A DNA stretch of 33,159 nucleotides. Origin: Actinomycetota bacterium (GTDB lineage: Bacteria; Actinomycetota; Actinomycetes; S36-B12). Below are positions 1-8,294 of this stretch, one piece after another. Position 1 is the first letter of the stretch. The number at the start of each line of letters is the position of its first letter. The notes under the pieces were generated by a model. It had not been told where the DNA came from and searched no databases. It saw nothing but the letters and a program-made list of their open reading frames with translations. Location of the stretch: positions 1 through 33,159 of the forward strand of contig JAQCEO010000019.1 in NCBI GenBank assembly GCA_027729805.1, in the 5' to 3' direction. The translations under genes and the position numbers were made by a program.

Positions 1-150
1 GGCCTTCTTGGCTGGGCGCTTTTTCGCGGCCTTCTTTGCTGGTCGCTTTGCAGCCTTCTTGGCTGGGCGCTTTTTCGCGGCCTTCTTTGCTGGTCGCTTT
101 TTCGCGGCCTTCTTTGCTGGTCGCTTAGCAGCCTTCTTGGCTGCTCTCTT
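1..150. repeat. Degenerate 27/24-bp tandem repeat encoding RPAKKAAK(K)
   Basis: Units at 1-27, 28-51, 52-78, 79-105, 106-129 and a partial unit from 130, all variants of (g/a)gccttctt(g/t)gctgg(g/t)cgctttttcgc. Confidence 0.9.
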
Positions 151-165
151 CTTTACTGCCGCCAC
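1..165 (-). CDS. N-terminal part of a Lys/Ala/Pro-rich histone H1-like / nucleoid-associated basic protein (truncated by window edge)
   Basis: Minus-strand frame open from GTG (165-163) to the window edge: MAAVKKRAAKKAAKRPAKKAAKKRPAKKAAKKRPAKKAAKRPAKKAAKKRPAKKA. SD-like GGGAGG lies about 5 nt upstream of the GTG. Not in the ORF track because it runs off the edge. Confidence 0.75.
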   Translation of the reverse strand, partial: MAAVKKRAAKKAAKRPAKKAAKKRPAKKAAKKRPAKKAAKRPAKKAAKKRPAKKA

Positions 166-373
166 GTTGCCTCCCGTGTCGTAGGTCCCGGCTCTGGTGC
201 AGGGGCCTTCAGGAGAACTCTGACAGAAAACATGCCGAAATACGTGCATATTCATGTCGGTGTGTCATTTCGTGTCGCGAACGTGCTATGTGATGAATAT
301 TTTTGGTGGCAATGGTCGTGACATTTGAGTTCCAATTCGCCGTTGGGTACTGGATCTGGCATGATTTCGGACT

Positions 374-1063
374 ATGGCTGATGCAGTATTAACACCGGAC
401 CCACGTGTACTTCCCGATGTTGCCCGGTTACGTATTGGTGTACTTGGCGGCACGGGCGAACAAGGTCGGGGGCTGGCGCGCCGGTTGGCGATCGCCGGCC
501 ATCAGGTAGTTGTCGGTTCGCGTGATGCGGCTCGGGCGCAGGACTCAGCCGCGAGTTTGGGTCATGGGGTAACAGGTGCGAGTAATCGAGATTGCGCTGC
601 GAATTCTGATGTTGTGATAGCAGCGATCCCGTGGGACGGCCATGGTGAGTTATTGACGGCGCTTTCTTCGGAGCTCGCTGGGAAGATCCTGATTGACTGT
701 GTTAATCCACTGGGTTTCGATAAGCAGGGCGCCTTCGCCTTGGCCGTGCCGGAGGGTTCCGCGGCCCAGCAGGCGGCTAATTTACTTCCCGATAGCCAGG
801 TGGTAGGTGCCTTCCACCACATTTCGGCTGTGCTGCTTTTGGACGAAAATGTTGACTCGGTTGACACCGATGTATTGGTCCTAGGTGATGACCGCGCCGC
901 CACCGACATCGTGCAGGCGCTGGCTAATCGGATTCCTGGGATGCGGGGAATCTTCGCGGGCCGGTTGCGCAACTGTCAACAGGTTGAGGCGCTGACCGCA
1001 AACCTCATTTCGATGAACCGCCGGTACAAAGCGCACACCGGGGTCCGCATCACCGACGTCTAG
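374..1063 (+). CDS. npdG: NADPH-dependent F420 reductase / F420-dependent NADP oxidoreductase-like (NpdG family)
   Basis: Rossmann motif RIGVLGGTGEQGRGLARRLAIAGHQVVVGSRD, plus VIAAIPWDGH, LIDCVNPLGF and VVGAFHHISA, typical of the NpdG/Fno family. Confidence 0.8.
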   Translation: MADAVLTPDPRVLPDVARLRIGVLGGTGEQGRGLARRLAIAGHQVVVGSRDAARAQDSAASLGHGVTGASNRDCAANSDVVIAAIPWDGHGELLTALSSELAGKILIDCVNPLGFDKQGAFALAVPEGSAAQQAANLLPDSQVVGAFHHISAVLLLDENVDSVDTDVLVLGDDRAATDIVQALANRIPGMRGIFAGRLRNCQQVEALTANLISMNRRYKAHTGVRITDV

Positions 1064-1084
1064 CAAGCGGGTTCGGGTGCCTAC

Positions 1085-1948
1085 CTATTTGTAGGTGTGC
1101 TCTTCGCCCGGGTAGATGCCGCTTGCAACTTCATTGGCCCAGTTGGTTACCGCTTCGGTCATGACGGACCGTAGGTCGGCGTAGCGTTTGACGAATTTCG
1201 GTGCCGGCCCCGAAGTCAAGCCGACGAGGTCTTGCCAGACGATGACCTGGGCATCGGTATGGGGTCCGGCCCCAATGCCGATCGTCGGAATTGTCAGGAC
1301 TTCACTTATTCGGGCGGCTAGATCAGCCGGCACGAGTTCCAGCACGACCGCGGTGGCACCGGCGCCTTCCATATCCTTGGCATCGCGGATGAGCATCTCG
1401 CCACTTTCGCCGCGGCCTTGCACCCGGTATCCACCGAGCAGGTTGACCGACTGCGGGGTTAGACCTAGGTGGCCGATTACCGAGATACCCGAACTGGCCA
1501 GCAATTCGATCTGGGGGAGGACTGCGGCACCGCCCTCGAGCTTTACCGCATGGGCGCCACCCTTTTGCATGAAGAATACCGCGGTTTCCAATGCCTGAGC
1601 CGGTGATGCTTGATAGCTGCCAAAAGGTAGGTCGGCTACTACTATGGCGCGTTTGGAGCCCTTGACGACCGCCCGCACCAACATGACGAGTTCATCCACG
1701 GTTACCGCGATGGTGGTGTCGTGGCCGAACACCACCATGCCCGCGGAGTCGCCAACTAGAAGGGCTGGGATACCGGCGTCATCGAAAACCCCGGCACTTA
1801 GTGCGTCGTACGCGGTGATCATGGGCCAGCGCTGGCCCTTGTCGGTGGCCATTTGGAGGTCTCGCATCGTAATGCGGCGCGCCGGATTGGCGCCGTAGAG
1901 AATCTGCTGGGGGGCACTGCTCACATGTGGCGTGCGTACTAACTCCAT
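1085..1948 (-). CDS. panB: 3-methyl-2-oxobutanoate hydroxymethyltransferase
   Basis: Motifs MITAYDALSAGVFDDAGIPALLVGDSAGMVVFGHDTT, VKLEGG, VIGHLGLTPQSVNLLGGYRVQGR and PTIGIGAG. The ATG at 1948 with GGAG upstream is preferred over the TTG at 1960. Confidence 0.95.
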   Translation of the reverse strand: MELVRTPHVSSAPQQILYGANPARRITMRDLQMATDKGQRWPMITAYDALSAGVFDDAGIPALLVGDSAGMVVFGHDTTIAVTVDELVMLVRAVVKGSKRAIVVADLPFGSYQASPAQALETAVFFMQKGGAHAVKLEGGAAVLPQIELLASSGISVIGHLGLTPQSVNLLGGYRVQGRGESGEMLIRDAKDMEGAGATAVVLELVPADLAARISEVLTIPTIGIGAGPHTDAQVIVWQDLVGLTSGPAPKFVKRYADLRSVMTEAVTNWANEVASGIYPGEEHTYK

Positions 1949-2084
1949 TGTTAGCTCCAATCTCGAGGCTCCCCACGGAGTCCCCGGACGAGATAATCAT
2001 GACAGGTGAGTGGGGGTTAGCGCTAGTGGCGCCCCGTACCTAATTACGATACATTAGCGTTTCGGATTAAGGTGGAGCCGGCAG

Positions 2085-2096
2085 TTTTGCGCAAAA
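2085..2096. promoter_or_regulatory. 12-bp perfect palindrome TTTTGCGCAAAA upstream of the MFS-TetR operon (candidate TetR operator)
   Basis: Perfect dyad ending about 6 nt before the RBS AAGGAG. A second dyad CTAAT-N8-ATTAG lies at 2040-2057. Confidence 0.35.
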
Positions 2097-2113
2097 GAAA
2101 ATAAGGAGACCCG

Positions 2114-3835
2114 ATGTCCCAGCAGGTCCAGGCCAAAGATGCCTGGATGACCTCGGGGGAGGGCCACCCAAGGCGCTGGGCGATTTTGAGTGTCCTAGTG
2201 GTGAGCCTGCTCGTAGTAGTTCTCGACAACACGATATTAAACATCGCCCTCCCCACAATTCAGCGTGATCTAAATGCCAGCCAAGGTGAACTCGTCTGGG
2301 CGGTGGACTCATATGTCCTGGCATTTGCCGCGCTGCTCTTTACCTGGGGGGTGCTCGGTGACCGGTGGGGGCGCAAGAAGATCCTGATCGTCGGATTGGT
2401 GCTGTTCGCTGCGGCCTCGGCGATCTGTGCTTTTTCGTCCAGCGCCGGCATGCTCATTGGCTTTCGGGCGGTCATGGGGGTGGGCGGTGCGGCGGTGATG
2501 CCAACCACCTTGGCCATCATCACCGTCGTCTTTCCACCGTATGAGCGCGGTAAGGCCATTGGCGCGTGGGCCGGGGCGGTCGGTGCCGCGGTGGCGCTGG
2601 GTCCGATCCTTGGCGGGGTGTTGCTGCAAAACCCCCAGTGGTCCAATTGGTTGACCGGCAATGACTGGGGCTCGGTCTTCTTGGTCAATGTGCCAATTGT
2701 CATCGTCGGCGTGATCGCGATAATCCGAGTGGTTCCGGAGACCAAGGACCCAAATCCCCGCCGACTAGATCTAATGGGCCTGGGGCTTTCGGTAATTGGC
2801 CTAGTTGCCTTGATCTACGGCATCATTCACGCTTCGGCGACCAACAGCTGGCTGGCCCCCGGTGTTGTGATACCGGTACTCGCGGGGATTGCGGTAATTG
2901 CCTTATTCTTGTTCCTCGAGGCGCGCAGTGATCACTCCAGTTTCGATGTTTCGTTATTTCGTAACCGAGGCTATGCGGTGAGCTTGGTGGCGGTCTCCCT
3001 ATCCTTCTTTGCCCTCTCTGGCATCACTTTCACCCTGCCCTTCTACTTGCAGATCCTGCGCGGTTACGACACCTTGACGGCCGGACTATGTTTTGTGCCA
3101 TTTGCCGTCGGACAGATAATCGCGGCCCCACGCAGTGCCAAGACGGTGCTGAGGTTTGGCTACCGCAAAGTAATGACCGGTGGGCTAATACTTGTTGCGC
3201 TAGCCCTGCTCGGGCTGTACTTCTTGCAACTCGACACGCCAATTTGGCTGGTACTGGTCACCTTCTTTATATTTGGCCTCGGCATGGGCAATGTCATCGC
3301 ACCGGCCTCAACCGTAATGCAGAACGTGTTGCCGCTGGCCCGGGCCGGAGCCGGGTCAGCGGTTCAGAACACCGTGCGGCAAGTAGGCGGCGCTCTGGGT
3401 GTTGCCATCATCGGCACGGTGCTTGCGACGCAGTACGCGGCGAGCCTGAAAGGCTCGTTGGCTCAGTTGCCAGCGCAGTTCCCGGATGCGGCCAAGCAGG
3501 CGGCCTCGGAGTCGGTGATTGCCACCATGGGCGTCCTGAACCAAGCGCAGGCAGACGGCTTGCCCGCCACCATTGCAAATTCGGTGCGCGCGGCGGCTTA
3601 TGCCGATTTCTTGGCGGCAAGCCAGGTGGCCTCCCTTATTTCAGTGATCATCGTGGTTATCGCGGCATTGGTTGTTGGGTTTGGACTACCGCACATCACC
3701 CCGCTCACCAAGAAAGTTGAACTTGTGGCGGGCCCGCCGCCGGTGGACGCGGCCGATGCCTTAGTGGAAGCGGAAGCTGCGGATTACGTTGAGCAAGCCG
3801 AAAGTGAATACCCGACGGGCAAAGAGCAGGCCTAG
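2114..3835 (+). CDS. MFS drug efflux transporter, DHA2 (EmrB/QacA, 14-TM) family
   Basis: VVLDNTILNIALPTIQRDL, GVLGDRWGRKKIL, and many hydrophobic helices over 573 aa. RBS AAGGAGA upstream of the ATG. Confidence 0.9.
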   Translation: MSQQVQAKDAWMTSGEGHPRRWAILSVLVVSLLVVVLDNTILNIALPTIQRDLNASQGELVWAVDSYVLAFAALLFTWGVLGDRWGRKKILIVGLVLFAAASAICAFSSSAGMLIGFRAVMGVGGAAVMPTTLAIITVVFPPYERGKAIGAWAGAVGAAVALGPILGGVLLQNPQWSNWLTGNDWGSVFLVNVPIVIVGVIAIIRVVPETKDPNPRRLDLMGLGLSVIGLVALIYGIIHASATNSWLAPGVVIPVLAGIAVIALFLFLEARSDHSSFDVSLFRNRGYAVSLVAVSLSFFALSGITFTLPFYLQILRGYDTLTAGLCFVPFAVGQIIAAPRSAKTVLRFGYRKVMTGGLILVALALLGLYFLQLDTPIWLVLVTFFIFGLGMGNVIAPASTVMQNVLPLARAGAGSAVQNTVRQVGGALGVAIIGTVLATQYAASLKGSLAQLPAQFPDAAKQAASESVIATMGVLNQAQADGLPATIANSVRAAAYADFLAASQVASLISVIIVVIAALVVGFGLPHITPLTKKVELVAGPPPVDAADALVEAEAADYVEQAESEYPTGKEQA

Positions 3836-3837
3836 CG

Positions 3838-4446
3838 GTGGCAACCCAAGTGTCGGCACGGGCTAAAGGGCGGCCCCGAAGTTGCGTAGCGGATGCTGCT
3901 ATCAATGCGGCGGCCTTGGAGCTGTTGGCCGATGAGGGTTTTGAGCGTTTTTCCATGGAAGCAGTTGCGGCACGGGCCGGGGTTAGTAAAGCTACGGTCT
4001 ATCGAAGGTTCTGCGGCCGCGATGAGTTACTAGAGCACGCGATGACGCAACTTGATGCAGACATACCCAAGGTGCCGGAACTGGGTGATTTCTGGGAGAA
4101 CTTGACGGAGTTGCTAGACGGGATTCAGGAGTCATCGCCGGGTTCGCTCAAAAGCCGAATCATGATCAGGGTGCTTAGCGAAGGGGAGCGGCATCCGCAG
4201 CTGCAGGCGATGGTGACTGAACGGGTAATAAGGCCGCGTCAAGCCCGGGTGCGCATGATTTTAAATCGCGGGATCCAATCTGGAAAGCTAAGGCCAGGTT
4301 TGGATATTGAGGCGACCATCGCCTTGCTGATCGGGCCGATGGTTTGGCTGAAGATGCTGCGCCTAACGCCGGAGTCCGGCGGCGCTAGTACTGAAGCTAT
4401 TGTCGAAGTTCTTCGGACCGGCTTGGCTCCCGCCAGCCATTCGTAA
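3838..4446 (+). CDS. TetR/AcrR family transcriptional regulator
   Basis: N-terminal HTH: AALELLADEGFERFSMEAVAARAGVSKATVYRRFCGRDELLEHAM. GTG start 2 nt after the MFS stop. Confidence 0.9.
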   Translation: MATQVSARAKGRPRSCVADAAINAAALELLADEGFERFSMEAVAARAGVSKATVYRRFCGRDELLEHAMTQLDADIPKVPELGDFWENLTELLDGIQESSPGSLKSRIMIRVLSEGERHPQLQAMVTERVIRPRQARVRMILNRGIQSGKLRPGLDIEATIALLIGPMVWLKMLRLTPESGGASTEAIVEVLRTGLAPASHS

Positions 4447-6130
4447 TTGGCAACCGGCGATCTCGGCCAAATGCGCGAAGTGAAATCTTGGTGCCCGGTG
4501 GTGACTGGCGGCGCTTATATTCAGCTGCGTCGGTAAGCCGTAACACTCGGTCTACCAAACTTGAATCAAAGCCAGCCGCCACCAACTCGGTGGCACCCAT
4601 ATCGGCTGACACATAGGCATCAAGAAGTTCGTCCAGCACCTGGTAATCCGGCAATGAATCACTGTCTTTTTGGTCGGGGCGCAGTTCGGCGCTCGGTTCC
4701 TTTTCGATACTGCTTACCGGGATTGGCGGAGTTTGCCCGAGTTCAATCGCATGTGCGTTGCGCCAACGAGCCAATTCCCAAACTAGGGTCTTTGGTACAT
4801 CCTTGATGGGCGCAAACCCACCAACTGAATCCCCGTAAAGGGTTGAGTAGCCAACCGAAAGCTCACTCTTGTTACCGGTGGTGAGCACTAGGTGGCCTTC
4901 TTGATTCGAAAGCGCCATCAAAGTGGTGCCCCGTACGCGGGACTGCAGATTCTCCTCGGCCAATCCGGTTAGCTGCATGGCTTGCAGATAAGAGTCGACC
5001 ATCGGTGCGATGGCGATGGTGCGCAGATTTAGCCCTGTTCGCTGGGCAAGGTCGCTGGCGTCGTCCTTGGAGTGCTCCGACGAATAGACACTGGGCATGG
5101 AAACACCAAAGACATGCTCCGCCCCGATGGAATCGCAGGCAAGTGCGGCAACCAAGGCTGAGTCGATGCCACCGGAGAGGCCGAGGATGACACTTTGAAA
5201 ACCATTCTTCTTGACGTAGTCACCAAGGCCGAGTGTCAACGCCTGATAGACCTCTTGCGGGTCGGTGAGATTGGGGGCGATTTGCGGTGCGTAACTGACT
5301 TGATCCTTCCAAGTTATCGGGCCTAGCTCAATGCACGTCTTAGGTTTTGGGCTAGTCGAAATCTCGAGGTCGATGGTGAGCAGGGTGGGCTCAAATTGCG
5401 GAGCTCTGGCGAGCAACCGGCCACTCTTGTCGACAACTAATGAGTCGCCATCAAAAACAAGTTCGTCCTGGCCGCCAACGAGGTTTACGTAAGCGAGGTC
5501 ACAGCCGGCTTCAACGGCTCGTAACTGGCACAGCTTAAGCCGGGCGTCGTCCTTATTTCGTTCATAAGGAGAGGCATTCACTACTAAAAGTAAGTCGGCC
5601 GCATTCTCGCGCGCCCAAGTGACGGGCCCACCGCTTTGCCAGAGGTCCTCACAGATGGCGATTGCAATAGTGCTGTCGTTTAGGCGCAATAGCAGGGGCT
5701 GGGTTCCGGGAATGAAATATCGAGCTTCGTCAAAGACTCCGTAGTTGGGCAGATGGTGTTTGGTGTATCGGGCCACCACGGAACCGCGATAAAGTACCGC
5801 GGCCGCGTTTATAGGTGCATTGCGTGGACCGGCTTGGGTATCGAAGTCCAGTCGGTCGAGGTAGCCGACTACGCAAATGAGCTCGCCTTGCCCATCGGCC
5901 TGCAAGTCTTGGGCGAGATCTTGGAGGGCGGCGCGGGCGGCCAGCTGAAATGACGGCCGAAGCGCCAGATCTTCGACGGGGTAGCCGGTCAGCACCTGCT
6001 CCGGTAAAGCGATGAGGTGGGCCCCGGCCGCACCGGCCTGGAGGGCTGCGGCCCGCACCAGCAGGGCATTTGCCGCTAAATCACCTACTTTTGCGTTCAC
6101 CTGGGCCAGCGTTAGTCGAATGACACTCAT
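4397..6130 (-). CDS. nadE: Glutamine-dependent NAD+ synthetase (nitrilase-type amidase plus NadE synthetase domain)
   Basis: N-terminal nitrilase-type domain (IALPEQVLTGYPVEDL, AICEDLWQ), C-terminal LGLSGGIDSALVAALA, TTGNKSELSVGYSTLYGD and SPPGTKISLRAFGRDRRLPITNGWR. Confidence 0.95.
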   Translation of the reverse strand: MSVIRLTLAQVNAKVGDLAANALLVRAAALQAGAAGAHLIALPEQVLTGYPVEDLALRPSFQLAARAALQDLAQDLQADGQGELICVVGYLDRLDFDTQAGPRNAPINAAAVLYRGSVVARYTKHHLPNYGVFDEARYFIPGTQPLLLRLNDSTIAIAICEDLWQSGGPVTWARENAADLLLVVNASPYERNKDDARLKLCQLRAVEAGCDLAYVNLVGGQDELVFDGDSLVVDKSGRLLARAPQFEPTLLTIDLEISTSPKPKTCIELGPITWKDQVSYAPQIAPNLTDPQEVYQALTLGLGDYVKKNGFQSVILGLSGGIDSALVAALACDSIGAEHVFGVSMPSVYSSEHSKDDASDLAQRTGLNLRTIAIAPMVDSYLQAMQLTGLAEENLQSRVRGTTLMALSNQEGHLVLTTGNKSELSVGYSTLYGDSVGGFAPIKDVPKTLVWELARWRNAHAIELGQTPPIPVSSIEKEPSAELRPDQKDSDSLPDYQVLDELLDAYVSADMGATELVAAGFDSSLVDRVLRLTDAAEYKRRQSPPGTKISLRAFGRDRRLPITNGWREPSRSEELRQ

Positions 6131-6149
6131 GGAAGCAGGCTACTTCAGG

Positions 6150-6161
6150 TGGGTTAACCCA
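6150..6161. promoter_or_regulatory. 12-bp perfect palindrome TGGGTTAACCCA in the nadE / glnA2 divergent intergenic region
   Basis: Perfect dyad near the centre of the 62-bp divergent spacer. Confidence 0.35.
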
Positions 6162-6192
6162 TTCGTAACACGGCCTGGTCCACTATTGGCTT

Positions 6193-7530
6193 ATGGATAA
6201 GCAGGCAGAGTTCGTCCTTCGGACCATAGAAGAGCGCGATATCAGGTTCGTCCGGTTGTGGTTCACCGATGTCTTAGGCACCTTGAAGTCGGTGGCCATT
6301 GCCCCGGCGGAGTTGGAAGGGGCATTTGCCGAAGGCATCGGCTTCGACGGTTCGGCGATCGAGGGATTTGCTCGCGTTGCCGAATCGGACATGTTGGCCA
6401 AGCCGGACCCCGCGACATTTTCGCTGCTGCCCTGGCGCAGTGAGGGACCAGCCGTAGCTCGAATGTTCTGCGACATCTTGACCCCAGATGGTGCTCCGTC
6501 ATATGCCGACCCGCGTTATGCGCTCAAGCGCATCCTAACCAAAGCCGCCAACCTTGGGTTCACCTTCTATACGCACCCAGAAGTTGAGTTCTACTTATTT
6601 AAGGAGTCGCCGAGCGCGGGTCAGGTGCCGATCCCGGTGGATCAATACGGTTACTTTGACAATGCACCGCACGGTGTCGGTCATGACTTCCGGCGCCGGG
6701 CGATCACGATGCTTGAAGAGATGGGGATTTCGGTTGAGTTCTCCCATCACGAAGGTGGCCCCGGCCAGCAAGAAATTGACCTGCGGTACGCCGACGCCTT
6801 GACCACGGCGGACAACTTGATGACTTTTCGCTTAGTTGTGCAGGAGGTGGCTTTGGAGCAAGGCCTGTATGCGTCATTTATGCCAAAGCCGTTCCGTGAC
6901 CAGCCAGGCTCAGGTATGCATACCCACCTTTCACTTTTCGAGGGCGACCGTAATGCTTTCTTTGAGGCGGGTGCGCTGTATCAACTTTCCAAAGTCGCCA
7001 GGTCTTTCATTGCTGGCCTCATTGCCCATGCACCGGAGATCACCGCGGTTACCAACCAGTGGGTTAACTCGTATAAGCGGCTTGCCGGTGGGGCGGAGGC
7101 ACCTTCGTGGATCTGCTGGGGGCACAACAATCGCTCCGCATTGATTCGGGTTCCGATGTACAAGCCGGCCAAAGGCAACAGCACCCGGATCGAATTTCGC
7201 TCAATGGACAGTGCGTGTAACCCGTATCTTGCGCTAGCGGTGTTGCTTGCGGCAGGGCTAAAAGGCATTGAGGAAGGCTATGAGCTACCCGATGGCGCCG
7301 AGGACGATGTTTGGAGCTTGACCGAAGCTGAGCGCAAGGCCATGGGGATGGAACCGCTGCCGTCTAGTCTAAACCAGGCAACTTTGATCATGGAGCGTTC
7401 AGAGTTGATAGCTGAAACCCTTGGCGAGCATGTCTTTGATTTCTTCCTGCGCAATAAGAAGGCCGAGTGGGAGGAATACCGACGCGAAGTGACGCAGTGG
7501 GAACTGGACCGCTACCTTCCACAGTTGTGA
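6193..7530 (+). CDS. glnA2: Type I glutamine synthetase, GlnA2-like (GSI-alpha-like; no adenylylation Tyr motif)
   Basis: GIGFDGSAIEGFA, VEFYLF, GSGMHTHLSLF, and FRSMDSACNPYLALAVLLAAGLKGI; 445 aa. DDVWSLT occupies the region of the DLY adenylylation motif. Confidence 0.9.
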   Translation: MDKQAEFVLRTIEERDIRFVRLWFTDVLGTLKSVAIAPAELEGAFAEGIGFDGSAIEGFARVAESDMLAKPDPATFSLLPWRSEGPAVARMFCDILTPDGAPSYADPRYALKRILTKAANLGFTFYTHPEVEFYLFKESPSAGQVPIPVDQYGYFDNAPHGVGHDFRRRAITMLEEMGISVEFSHHEGGPGQQEIDLRYADALTTADNLMTFRLVVQEVALEQGLYASFMPKPFRDQPGSGMHTHLSLFEGDRNAFFEAGALYQLSKVARSFIAGLIAHAPEITAVTNQWVNSYKRLAGGAEAPSWICWGHNNRSALIRVPMYKPAKGNSTRIEFRSMDSACNPYLALAVLLAAGLKGIEEGYELPDGAEDDVWSLTEAERKAMGMEPLPSSLNQATLIMERSELIAETLGEHVFDFFLRNKKAEWEEYRREVTQWELDRYLPQL

Positions 7531-8294
7531 CGACCGATATCCGCTCAGGTGCAGGGCCGTTGGTGCTGGCCATCCAAAATGATCCGACCGACCCACCGCT
7601 CATGGTTGGCCAGTGGCTGGCCGAGGCCGGTATTACGGTGCGGGTAATCGAAGCATGCCTCGGCGAGCAGGTGCCGGCCGTGGTGCCATCGGGGGTGCAC
7701 GGGTTATTGCCCTTGGGCGGCGTGATGGGCGCCACCGATGATCAGGTAGCACCATGGCTGGTGGCTGAGCGGGCGCTGCTGGCCGATGCGACTATGCGCG
7801 GTGTTCCGGTTCTTGGTCTTTGCCTTGGGGCGCAGTTGCTGGCGGCTGCGACCGGTGGCCGCGTGGAGTTGGGACCAGAGACCGAAATTGGCGTGGTTAG
7901 TGTTTCACGTACCGCTGATGGGTTGGCTGATTTCGTAATGGGTGCAATCGGCGCACCCGGTGATGACATTCCCGCCGGCCAATGGCATCAAGATCACATC
8001 GTCGAACTACCCGATGCTGCTGTGCTCTTGCTAACCAACACTGTTTGCCGCGTACAAGGCTTTCGAATTGGCGAAAATGCGTACGGGTTGCAATTGCACC
8101 CGGAAGTCGACGCCGACACTTTCGGGTCCTGGGCAAGGATGGTTGATGAAACCCTTGACCGATCGGGGTGCGATATTGACGAGGCCTGCGCGCAGTTTCG
8201 GGCGGCCGAGCCCGACCTGATTCGGGCTTGGCGTCCGATGGCGCGCGCCTGGGCCGATCTGGTTTGGCAATATGCGACAGCAGGCGCGCCCTGA
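7527..8294 (+). CDS. Class I (type 1) glutamine amidotransferase
   Basis: Catalytic motifs LGLCLGAQLLA and GLQLHPEVD. GTG at 7527 overlaps the glnA2 stop (GTGA). The ORF-track start at 7467 lies inside glnA2. Confidence 0.85.
   Translation: MTTDIRSGAGPLVLAIQNDPTDPPLMVGQWLAEAGITVRVIEACLGEQVPAVVPSGVHGLLPLGGVMGATDDQVAPWLVAERALLADATMRGVPVLGLCLGAQLLAAATGGRVELGPETEIGVVSVSRTADGLADFVMGAIGAPGDDIPAGQWHQDHIVELPDAAVLLLTNTVCRVQGFRIGENAYGLQLHPEVDADTFGSWARMVDETLDRSGCDIDEACAQFRAAEPDLIRAWRPMARAWADLVWQYATAGAP

Noticed and set aside
1-150. CRISPR array
   Set aside because: Adjacent units without spacers; the repeat is coding (Lys/Ala/Pro-rich).
1080-1095. CCTAC-N6-GTAGG hairpin between npdG and panB as a terminator
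   Set aside because: Only a 5-bp stem, overlaps the panB stop codon, no U tract.
3088-3720. 210-aa plus-strand ORF inside the MFS gene
   Set aside because: Out-of-frame shadow; the MFS frame is continuous and recognisable.
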